Shown: piece by piece, positions 24,830 to 32,579 of the stretch
Layout of the letters: every line of letters begins with the position of its first letter
How positions within the stretch are numbered: the first letter of the stretch is position 1
DNA from: Flavobacteriales bacterium
Lineage (GTDB): Bacteria; Bacteroidota; Bacteroidia; Flavobacteriales_F; PHOS-HE28
Assembly (NCBI GenBank): GCA_016717225.1
Contig: JADKGB010000020.1
Span: 1-64,000, forward strand
Direction: 5' to 3'
DNA length: 64,000 nt
Made by a program: the position numbers and the translations under genes
Notes under the pieces: model-generated
Told to the model about the DNA's origin: nothing
Seen by the model: the letters and a program-made list of their open reading frames with translations, nothing else
Database searches by the model: none

Positions 24830-27687
24830 GCTATAGACGGTATGAGGGGGACTCTGGCTACAAAATTGTCGCCTTCTTGCCCTATGAACGTTTCTCGTTG
24901 AGTGACCGCAGAGAATCGCTGACGAATACTGTTCACCCCGAAGCCGGTACTCTTGGCCGCCGTTTCACGAGGCCTATATGGGTTGCTCACGGTCAATTCA
25001 TCACGGGTTGTGGAAATGGTTACGATCAGTGGCTCTTCGTCCGTAGCCCGGTTATGCTTCAATGCATTCTCGACCAATAGTTGAACAGTTAGCGGAGGCA
25101 CCAACGCATCGAGTGCGCTTTGCACCACGCTGGTACGTAGCACGATGCGATCACCAAACCGGCGTTGTTCCAAGAAGAAATAGGTGTCGACCAAGCGAAG
25201 TTCGTCCCGGAGAGGAATGAGTTCCTTGTCTCGCACTTGGAGTATCTCGCGGAAAAAATCGCTGAGCTGTTCTACATGCTTCACCGCCTTGCTTGGCGCT
25301 TCCTCAATGAGTTCGATCAGCGTATTGAAACTATTGAACAAGAAGTGCGGGTTCACCTGGCTGCGCAGAACTTCCATTTGGAAATGCACTTTCTCCTTTT
25401 CCATCCGCTCCTTCAACCTTAAGCGTGCATCACGAGCACGTAACAAGAGGATAACGATCGCTGCGACGGATCCGAGGGCCGCTAAAAATGCCCAAGGGGT
25501 TCGCCACCAAGGCCGGAGAACTGTGAACGCGAAGGAGGTCCATTGATCGTGGATTCTGCTCATCCCCGTTGATGCCGCCACCTCGAACCTGTATTCACCG
25601 GCAGGCAGATGTGCAAAGGAGATCTCATGGTCCCGCGTAAAATGCACAGTGGTATCCGAACCGATCAAGCGGTATGCGAATCGCAGGTCTTCAGGAGCCG
25701 CGTAGTGGATACCTGTGAATCGGATACTGAGAAAGTCATGGCCCGGGGTCAATTCCGCTCCGCCGATCAATGCAAGTGCTTCACCACCTTGCCGAACGGA
25801 AAGGACCACTGCTGATGCATGTTCGGAAAGCCATTGTCCAGCTGGATCGATCCTGATCAACCCTTGATCACTAGCCAACCACACGCTTCCACTCGCATCA
25901 ACTGCCACGGTGTTCAACTCCGCTTTGGCACCTCGCAACCCGAACTCATTCGTCAGGTCCAGGTTCAGCGAAGTGCTGTTGTTCCAGACCACCAAGCCAG
26001 CTTCACCCATCAACGCTAGGCCGGGTCCAAGCGGCACCATCGCGAACACATCGTTCATATTCGGCACATCCGCTGAGCGAAGGAGTGTGAGACCATCTGG
26101 ATCAACCCTACAGATCCCGGTTTCCGGCCCACAGGCCCATGCCTGGCCTGCGCTGTCAACGCACAAGGAATAAAAGGTGCGATGCTTGCCACCCGTTACC
26201 AGGAGTGATCGTGCCACACCTTTTTCATCGATACGCACAACGCCATTACCATCCGTAGCCACTAGAATGGATCCATCCGGCATGGGCAGGATGTCATAGG
26301 TGAATCCACCACCCGGAATAGGCAATTCGGAAAAACGCCCGGAGAGTTTGTCTTCCGAACAAGTCCAGAGAAAAACCCCGCCGATGGTAGCGAAGAGAAC
26401 CGAATCGCCGCGTGAACGGATCGAGAGCACGTTCTCATTGATCGAACCGAAGCCCTTATCGAGGTGTAGGAATGAACCATCGGGTGCTATTCGAAATACA
26501 CCCTTGCCAAAGGTGCCTGCCCAGAGTTGACCACGATGATCGGTATGCAGCGCCACCACCTGCGTAGTACTGTCGATGGGCAGTTGAACACGTTCCAGCC
26601 GTTGAGCCTCCCTGAACGTCGTTGCGTGGGTGAACACACCATCGCGCGTTGCGAAGGTGATACGCCCGCTAGTGCCTTGGGCGAGCGCCGTAATGCGATG
26701 CATGTCAAAACCTTCATGCTGAGGCGTGACCACGACATCAGGATCAGCCCGGCGAAGTGTGGACGAACCATCGCACCACCAGACCGCACCATCCCGATCA
26801 CGAAGTAGTCCTTTGATAGTGCTTTGCGCACCTTGGTCACTTGTAGTAGGCCGGTAATAGGCCAGTCCAGAAGAGGCATCACACACCACAGTGCCTTTGC
26901 CAGTAGTGCCGATCCATGATCGGTAGAGCGTGCTTACCAAATGCGTAACCGGCTCACCGATCCAATTGCTATCGAGTCGTTCAGCTTTTGACCTGATATG
27001 ATCGGGATCGAACGTGAAAACACCACCGCGATCGGTACCAGCCCACAATCGCCCGCTCGCAGAAGTACAGATGGAGAGGACCAGATTGTCCGGTGCACCA
27101 TCCTTTTCACCATACCGCACCTGCACCACACCATCCAGGTCAATGATCGAAATGCCCTGATCCGTTGCCAGGGCCATTCGATCCTTGTCCAGAACACATT
27201 GGGCATTCACGTGGTCATCGCTGAGGCCATGGATGGAATTCACATGGATCACCTTTCCATTACGCCACACCTGCGTTCCGCTACCATAGGTCCCGGCCCA
27301 AATACCGTTGCGAGGATCTACAACAAGTGAACGCACGGGATTGTCCCGGAATGTTGTGTCGGTCCAAAGTGTATCGCATCCCAAGCCGCTGCAACGCAGG
27401 ATGACACCGCTGGCGAGCGCGGCTACCACATGATCCCCTGCTGAGCCGATCGCGGTCACAACATCGCCTTCGGTTCTCAGAATAGCGTCGGTCCGATCAC
27501 CATCGGTTCGGAACAAACCACGATCGCTGCCTAGCCATAGAAGGCCTTGGAAGTCCTGGGTCAAGCAGGTCGCGTTAACCCCTTGCTGACCATCAAGCAC
27601 TTCCATGGTCCGCACCAGTGGGTATTGGCCGAACAAATGGGCGCAGCAGAATACAAGAGCAGATCCTATCGAGGTCCGCAAAATCAT
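24826..27687 (-). CDS. Two-component propeller histidine kinase, LytS type
   Basis: 953 residues. After a signal sequence, residues ~25-640 form two seven-bladed propellers of the two-component-regulator type, with many repeats such as QGLLWLGSDRGLFR, GIWAGTYGSG and GQLWAGTFGKGVF. A Y_Y_Y domain follows (~650-725, HLPAGEYRFEVAAS), then one membrane helix (AFLAALGSVAAIVILLL), a coiled coil and a His_kinase domain with the phospho-accepting His in QVNPHFLFNSFNTL. An ATPase domain closes the protein (LLVENALKHNRA, TGFGVNSIRQRF). It senses something outside the cytoplasm. Its ATG overlaps the stop of a YceI gene (ATGA) and its stop overlaps the regulator start. Confidence 0.93.
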   Translation of the reverse strand: MILRTSIGSALVFCCAHLFGQYPLVRTMEVLDGQQGVNATCLTQDFQGLLWLGSDRGLFRTDGDRTDAILRTEGDVVTAIGSAGDHVVAALASGVILRCSGLGCDTLWTDTTFRDNPVRSLVVDPRNGIWAGTYGSGTQVWRNGKVIHVNSIHGLSDDHVNAQCVLDKDRMALATDQGISIIDLDGVVQVRYGEKDGAPDNLVLSICTSASGRLWAGTDRGGVFTFDPDHIRSKAERLDSNWIGEPVTHLVSTLYRSWIGTTGKGTVVCDASSGLAYYRPTTSDQGAQSTIKGLLRDRDGAVWWCDGSSTLRRADPDVVVTPQHEGFDMHRITALAQGTSGRITFATRDGVFTHATTFREAQRLERVQLPIDSTTQVVALHTDHRGQLWAGTFGKGVFRIAPDGSFLHLDKGFGSINENVLSIRSRGDSVLFATIGGVFLWTCSEDKLSGRFSELPIPGGGFTYDILPMPDGSILVATDGNGVVRIDEKGVARSLLVTGGKHRTFYSLCVDSAGQAWACGPETGICRVDPDGLTLLRSADVPNMNDVFAMVPLGPGLALMGEAGLVVWNNSTSLNLDLTNEFGLRGAKAELNTVAVDASGSVWLASDQGLIRIDPAGQWLSEHASAVVLSVRQGGEALALIGGAELTPGHDFLSIRFTGIHYAAPEDLRFAYRLIGSDTTVHFTRDHEISFAHLPAGEYRFEVAASTGMSRIHDQWTSFAFTVLRPWWRTPWAFLAALGSVAAIVILLLRARDARLRLKERMEKEKVHFQMEVLRSQVNPHFLFNSFNTLIELIEEAPSKAVKHVEQLSDFFREILQVRDKELIPLRDELRLVDTYFFLEQRRFGDRIVLRTSVVQSALDALVPPLTVQLLVENALKHNRATDEEPLIVTISTTRDELTVSNPYRPRETAAKSTGFGVNSIRQRFSAVTQRETFIGQEGDNFVARVPLIPSIA

Positions 27688-28256
27688 TTTTCAGCAGTTT
27701 CGGAAAAGAGCAGATCCACTTTCACCTTCACCATGGAAGCCAGCTTTTGCTGCACCACCCGTGGTACACGGATCCCATGCTCTGCCAGTTGAACATCAAA
27801 AACACTTGTTACCCTTACACCTTCCTTGGTCACCACGATGGTGCAGTTGACAACGCGTTCCTGAACTACACCATGTAAGGTGAAACGCCCTTTGGCTCGA
27901 ACACTGAAGGTGGCCGGGGAAGCCAGATCGCATGCTTCGATGATACGGCCTTCGAACAATGCGTTCGGAAAGTCTTTGGTCTCCACATAATTCTCGAAGA
28001 AGTGCTCCTGTTGAAGCGCGCTGTTGAACCCTTCGAAATTGCGCATAGGGATCTTCACCACAAAGTTGCGCGCCGAAATATCCAAGATGCCCGATACAAC
28101 GGTATTGGTAGCGGTGATCCGTTCAAGCGGAGCCTCACTTGAAAAGGTCACCTCCCCTTTCGCAATAGAAAAAAGGCGCGACTTCTGCGCGATAAGCGGG
28201 GAAGCGAAAGAGCCGCAGAAGACTATACCAAAAAGGTAAAAGGAAATGGTCTTCAT
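27684..28256 (-). CDS. YceI family protein coupled to a sensor kinase
   Basis: 190 residues from MKTISFYLFGIVFCGSFASPLIAQ, a signal peptide; the extra leader of a longer frame is ignored. YceI features: FSIAKGEVTFSSEAPLERITA, LQQEHFFENYVETKDFPNALF and GRFTLHGVVQERVVNC. It is clearly related to the paralogue at 21513, sharing the QEHFxENYxE block. The stop codon overlaps the ATG of the propeller kinase, so both are translationally coupled. This suggests that the lipid-binding protein and the kinase act together, for instance with YceI carrying the signal. Confidence 0.87.
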   Translation of the reverse strand: MKTISFYLFGIVFCGSFASPLIAQKSRLFSIAKGEVTFSSEAPLERITATNTVVSGILDISARNFVVKIPMRNFEGFNSALQQEHFFENYVETKDFPNALFEGRIIEACDLASPATFSVRAKGRFTLHGVVQERVVNCTIVVTKEGVRVTSVFDVQLAEHGIRVPRVVQQKLASMVKVKVDLLFSETAEK

Positions 28257-28284
28257 GCCAAGCGTCAAAGCACGGCGACGTTCG

Positions 28285-29427
28285 TCATCGTGATATCACG
28301 AATATTTGAGATGTTGTTGCACGCTGACCACGCAGAACCAGAACGTAAGAACCAGCCACAAGATCATGTGTATCGATCAGGAGCATGTTGGAAGCACTCA
28401 AACCAGACCAGCGAATGCGCCCTAACGCATCAACCAGTTGCACCTGATCCCCTTTCAAAAGCCGCTCGACGAGCAACGATCCATTCTGCACAAGAACGCT
28501 GGGATCCTCCGTTGACTGATCAATGATCGATAGCGGTGTGGAAAGACAAGTCGTCTCGGCAACGAACCTGTCACTGGACGCCAGTGAATCGAGCAGCGGT
28601 TCATAGGAGAAAACATCCCCGAGCAGATGATATCGTAACCACAGATCAGCGATATCCGTGACAACGGTTTGTTGTTGTTCCCTCGAAATGGTGAGGTCCG
28701 GACCGCAGGTAAGTTCACCGAACGAACACGTGAAGCTGTTATCCCCGAAATAACAATGGCCTCCTCCTGTAATATTCACGAACGCCTTGCACGGTGAATT
28801 GATCGCGGCATAGATCGGACCTGCATGTTCCGGGATAGGCGTTACGCAATCTTCCGATGCGGCAAAGACGAGTGTAGGCACCAGAACGGCGCTCGCTGAA
28901 GCGATAGCGCTGGGATCGGTTTCGGCAGGAGCCAAGGCGATGAGTGCCTGTATGTTCCCATTGTTCGCTGCGCCCAAGAACGAGGCACCGCCGCCCATAC
29001 TGTGTCCCAGCAGGGCTGCCTTTGGCAGAACATGTTGGTAGAAAGGGGATGCGGCATCGTCATTCGATGAGATAATGGTATTGGCCAAAAATGCGAGGTC
29101 ACCTCCAAAATTCGCATGAACAGGGGCGAAACCACCTTCCGTCGTGGGCAGAGCTACAATGTAACCCAACGGAACAAAATACTCCCACAGGTAGGTGTAG
29201 GCATCAACGGTCATCACGAAGCCATGGCCGATCGCCAGGACAGGAAACGAACCATCAGTGACCGGCACATCAGTACCCGCAGTATTGGCAGGATAGTGCA
29301 GTTCGCACGCAACATTCCGGTCACGGCCTGCATCATAGAAGGTGATGTTCGTTGAGCCGATAGCGAAGGGTTGGGCGCAAAGTGCAGAGGGCAGCAGAAA
29401 TGCGGCTTGGAAGAAAATATGCTTCAT
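28285..29427 (-). CDS. Secreted alpha/beta hydrolase with T9SS sorting domain
   Basis: 380 residues. A signal peptide (MKHIFFQAAFLLPSALCAQ) precedes an alpha/beta hydrolase resembling chlorophyllase/dienelactone-hydrolase type lipases (~25-270). The nucleophile elbow is GHSMGGGASF, an earlier oxyanion-hole segment is VLAIGHGFVM, and the late His may be the one in ITGGGHCYFG, with an Asp in ASEDCVTPI. The C-terminal ~80 residues are a T9SS type A sorting domain (GDQVQLVDALGRIRWSG, ending SQIFVISR). It should act outside the cell on ester substrates. It is the first gene of the minus-strand run, 28 bases before the YceI gene. Confidence 0.85.
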   Translation of the reverse strand: MKHIFFQAAFLLPSALCAQPFAIGSTNITFYDAGRDRNVACELHYPANTAGTDVPVTDGSFPVLAIGHGFVMTVDAYTYLWEYFVPLGYIVALPTTEGGFAPVHANFGGDLAFLANTIISSNDDAASPFYQHVLPKAALLGHSMGGGASFLGAANNGNIQALIALAPAETDPSAIASASAVLVPTLVFAASEDCVTPIPEHAGPIYAAINSPCKAFVNITGGGHCYFGDNSFTCSFGELTCGPDLTISREQQQTVVTDIADLWLRYHLLGDVFSYEPLLDSLASSDRFVAETTCLSTPLSIIDQSTEDPSVLVQNGSLLVERLLKGDQVQLVDALGRIRWSGLSASNMLLIDTHDLVAGSYVLVLRGQRATTSQIFVISR

Positions 29428-29762
29428 GCGTAGGGAGCTCTAAGTTGCCCGTGAAGTTCGGTAAAATCGAAGTTCGTTTGCGAAAAAGGAAAGAAGGGGG
29501 CATCGACATCGTCCAATGGAACCGGATATTCCTTGTGAACCTCGTTCGCCGTAGTAATCAGCTCGGCTTCTCATGACATCACTCGGAATGCGAAGCTCGC
29601 ATATGCGTGAGGTGCGTTTCGTCGAACGACGGCGGAGAGGGAGGGCTCGACCGAGGCGGGCTTTCCCAGAGGGGGGTGGCTTCAAGCAGCCCACACGCTC
29701 CGCGTGTTGGGATTGTTGCTCACGATCGCTTCAGCAAGCAAGCTTGCTGCGCTCCCGTGAAC
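29428..29762. other. Intergenic stretch with a tRNA-Ser fragment copy
   Basis: About 335 bases with no supported gene. GGCGGAGAGGGAGGG at 29631-29645 repeats the bases 29791-29805 exactly, which are the 3' end of tRNA-Ser; the match continues less perfectly (CTCGACC against ATTCGAACC). It looks like a leftover tRNA piece 160 bases downstream of the gene. A second small palindrome (CAGCAAGC-AA-GCTTGCTG) lies at 29732-29749. Confidence 0.5.
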
Positions 29763-29790
29763 AAGCAGCCCCGCGAACGCGGGGCTGCTT
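29763..29790 (-). terminator. Terminator-like hairpin after tRNA-Ser
   Basis: AAGCAGCCCCGC, loop GAAC, GCGGGGCTGCTT: a perfect 12-bp stem directly after the tRNA 3' end on the minus strand. The following T tract is short, so termination may be inefficient, but position and stability fit. Confidence 0.6.
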
Positions 29791-29792
29791 GG

Positions 29793-29879
29793 CGGAGAGG
29801 GAGGGATTCGAACCCCCGGTACCCTTGCGAGTACTTCTGTTTTCGAGACAGACCCATTCGACCACTCTGGCACCTCTCC
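29793..29879 (-). tRNA. tRNA-Ser(CGA)
   Basis: Read on the minus strand: acceptor stem GGAGAGG pairing with CCTCTCC and discriminator G; anticodon stem TCTGT/ACAGA enclosing the loop CTCGAAA, so the anticodon is CGA (serine, reads UCG). A long variable arm (AGTACTCGCAAGGGTACC) and T arm (GGGTTCGAATCCC) complete an 87-nt class II tRNA. The CCA end is not encoded. It is the only tRNA seen in the window. Confidence 0.95.
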
Positions 29880-29953
29880 AAGTGCTTGACAGAACGAACT
29901 CCTTTTTCACAAAGGGCCGCGAAGATAGAAGCCTTGGGCAAGAGGAGTTTTAC

Positions 29954-31309
29954 ATGCTGATCCATGAAACACAGCGTTACTTCGCAAGCCCTTTCCGCAT
30001 GCGCGCTATGTCCTTGATCAGCTTATGTTCCATTGCCTTGGCCTGCAGTAACGTGCAACCCTTAAGCACCGAAACGGCCGATGCCTATTGGCCGCCAACG
30101 GATGTCATTTACGAAGACCACATCTACAGCCCCACCGTGCGAGCTGTGCAATTCTTCAAGAAAGGCTTCGATCTGGCCCCACCGATCATCGAACTCGGAA
30201 GTATGGATCCGCTGGTGTTGCGATTTGATGACCTTCAACCTGATCCGGAACAGCTGATGTACACGATCGTGCATTGCGACGCTCAATGGCGCCCCAGCGA
30301 CCTGATGGTGAACCAGTTCATCGCTGGCTCGCCCACCGACCTCGTGCCATCGGCCGAGCAGAGTTACCTCACGCTGCAACCTTTCTTGCAATACACGATC
30401 GAGTTGCCCAACGAATTTATTCGACCCACCATTGCCGGGAATTACCTGATCAAGGTTTATCGCAACAACGACCAGGACGACCTCCTGCTAACCAGAAGGT
30501 TCATGGTTTACGAGCAGCGGGTCGAAATTCAATCACGCGTGCAAGGAAGCCGTGACATCGAATTGCGAGATATCGCTCAACATGTGGACTTGACCATTCG
30601 TTATCCGGGCGTCACGGTACCTGACCCGTTCAGCGACCTAAGTGTAACGGTACTCCAGAATATGCGCTGGGACGACGCACGCACCGGCATGAAGCCGAAA
30701 TTCTTGCGCGACCACGAATTGGTTTACGACTTCCCGAAGGAGACACAATTCCTGGGCGGTAGCGAATGGCGCAATTACGACCTCAAGAGCTTGCGTTACA
30801 ATTCGCCGCGAGTGGCACGAATAACCACTGGACCTTCGGGCTTGGCCGAAGCGTTCATCGTACCTGATGCCAAGCGCAACATCCGGGTATACATAGAAGA
30901 ACCGGACATCAACGGCAAGATGCTGGTCCGCAATGATGAGGCCAACGGTGATCCACTTGGCGCCGACCATGTGTGGGTGAATTTCGGCTTACCCATGGAC
31001 GGTCCATTGAGCAGTGGAGACATCTATGTGTATGGCGGGTTCAGCGATTTCCAATGCAAGAAAGAGAACCGAATGGTGTGGATGCCCGACCTGCAGGCAT
31101 ACACACTACGAACCATGATCAAGCAGGGCTATGTGAATTATTGCTTTGCCTTTCTTCCCCACGGTAGCAGCAAACCGGACCTCACCACGATCGAGGGGTC
31201 GCACTTCCAGACCGAGAACGACTACTTGGTGCTGGTCTATGTGAAAGACTACGCGCTCAGATGCGACCGTTTGGTCGGAATGCGATTCATCAATAGCAGA
31301 AGGGACTGA
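29954..31309 (+). CDS. Type IX secretion system plug-like lipoprotein (DUF5103)
   Basis: 451 residues. AGAGGAG stands 7-8 bases before this ATG, so I prefer it; an ATG at 29999 would give a shorter signal peptide. Both lead to the lipobox SIALAC. The mature part matches the T9SS plug/DUF5103 family: VIYEDHIYSPTVRAVQFFKKG near the start, LRFDDLQPDPEQLMYTIVHC, FLGGSEWRNYDLKSLRYNS, and WVNFGLPMDGPLSSGDIYVYGGFS. Known members bind the SprA translocon of the type IX secretion system and close it when idle. This fits the several T9SS substrates encoded in the window. Confidence 0.87.
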   Translation: MLIHETQRYFASPFRMRAMSLISLCSIALACSNVQPLSTETADAYWPPTDVIYEDHIYSPTVRAVQFFKKGFDLAPPIIELGSMDPLVLRFDDLQPDPEQLMYTIVHCDAQWRPSDLMVNQFIAGSPTDLVPSAEQSYLTLQPFLQYTIELPNEFIRPTIAGNYLIKVYRNNDQDDLLLTRRFMVYEQRVEIQSRVQGSRDIELRDIAQHVDLTIRYPGVTVPDPFSDLSVTVLQNMRWDDARTGMKPKFLRDHELVYDFPKETQFLGGSEWRNYDLKSLRYNSPRVARITTGPSGLAEAFIVPDAKRNIRVYIEEPDINGKMLVRNDEANGDPLGADHVWVNFGLPMDGPLSSGDIYVYGGFSDFQCKKENRMVWMPDLQAYTLRTMIKQGYVNYCFAFLPHGSSKPDLTTIEGSHFQTENDYLVLVYVKDYALRCDRLVGMRFINSRRD

Positions 31310-31313
31310 CAAG

Positions 31314-32351
31314 TCAGCGCTTCACAACACGCACATACCGCTTAAGCCTCGGTAGATCGATCAGGTAAATACCAGCATTCAGGCTGCTCACATCGAGCAG
31401 TGCTCGTGGGTTCAACGTACCACTTGCGACAAGCAGGCCTGCTTCGGAAAATACCATGAACGGCTGTTGCTCCTTGAGATCAAGCTCGATGCGCACCAGC
31501 CCGTCAGTTGGATTGGGCATCGCATTGAGCGTTTGGTAACCCGTTGTTTCGAAAACCCCATCCACGCATCCAGCAACATCCGGGACCACCACGGTATTGT
31601 TGCCCGCATTGGGTACACAAACGCGGTTGTTCACCGCATCGAAATCGATATCCGCAGGGTTGTTCAAGCCCGTACCAACGACCGTTTCAGCAGGAGCGGT
31701 CAAGGTGTTGTCGAATCGTGTTATGCGATCCGGGGTCCAGGAGGCAACAAGGATGTTCCCGTTGCAATCGAGCGTGATCCCATCGATGTTGGATAGGCTT
31801 GTGGTATAAGTACTGAGCTCGGCGCCAGACACTTTGTCAATGCTCTTGATCCGAGCGCTGCTACCCCAGTATGCCACCCAAAGCTTATCGAAGGTCGGGT
31901 CATACACAATACCGTTCGGTGTTTGAACAGTGTTCGCAACGAGCACTGTGTAAGTCCCCGCTGCCGGGTCTACCTTGAAGATCTTCAGATCACCAAAATC
32001 CGTGGTATACAGGAAATGGCCATCGCTGGCCAACCCGTTCAAGAAGGAGCCACCCAGGTCAAGATCGAAGACCTCTGTTCCATCGCTGGTGAGATAACCC
32101 TTCACTCCACCACCCACGTTCGCGAACAGCGTATCACCTTGCAATTCGATACCGTAAGGCGCGTCAGAAATCCCACTCACGAAATTGCTGACGGTACCGT
32201 CTTGCGCCCGTTGTTTGATGCTATTGTTCCCTGTGCAGCTAACGAAGTAACGATCACCCACAGGGTCATATTCCACGCTCTCGGGACCGCTGTATTGGGC
32301 ATTGCCTGCGCAGGACAGGAAGAATAGAGGAACAAAGAGTTTGGAACGCAT
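31314..32351 (-). CDS. Secreted NHL/SMP-30-like beta-propeller with T9SS tail
   Basis: 345 residues from MRSKLFVPLFFLSCAGNAQ, a signal peptide; a long in-frame extension upstream is non-homologous in character. The body has propeller repeats: GPESVEYDPVGDRYFVSCTG, ISDAPYGIELQGDTLFAN, NGLASDGHFLYTTDFG, TPNGIVYDPTFDKLWVAYWG and NIDGITLDCNGNILVASWTP. A T9SS sorting domain ends in RLKRYVRVVKR. It may be a lactonase-like or binding propeller; metal ligands were not assigned. Convergent with the plug gene, four bases apart. Confidence 0.82.
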   Translation of the reverse strand: MRSKLFVPLFFLSCAGNAQYSGPESVEYDPVGDRYFVSCTGNNSIKQRAQDGTVSNFVSGISDAPYGIELQGDTLFANVGGGVKGYLTSDGTEVFDLDLGGSFLNGLASDGHFLYTTDFGDLKIFKVDPAAGTYTVLVANTVQTPNGIVYDPTFDKLWVAYWGSSARIKSIDKVSGAELSTYTTSLSNIDGITLDCNGNILVASWTPDRITRFDNTLTAPAETVVGTGLNNPADIDFDAVNNRVCVPNAGNNTVVVPDVAGCVDGVFETTGYQTLNAMPNPTDGLVRIELDLKEQQPFMVFSEAGLLVASGTLNPRALLDVSSLNAGIYLIDLPRLKRYVRVVKR

Positions 32352-32579
32352 AATAAAACGGCTGATGGCGGCGCAAACTATCGGGTGCCACCAATACCAA
32401 TCCAGTCTCACCATTCGAATTGTGAACAAGTTGCGACGAAGAAGGCGATCAGCCCGATGAAGCAGCTCAAAACGACAGTATCCCTTCCATCGATCAGGGA
32501 CGCATTGTTGAAGAACAGATGATGCCATACCACGATCGGGGTATTTCACGGATCGAAGCGCTGTTCGTGCTTTGCGGCC

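Noticed and set aside
24008..24901. Plus-strand open frame of 297 codons
   Set aside because: Antisense of the response regulator; no family features.
29573..29953. In-frame extension of the plug gene through the tRNA
   Set aside because: The reading frame crosses tRNA-Ser in antisense and has no homologous sequence; the gene starts after the tRNA.
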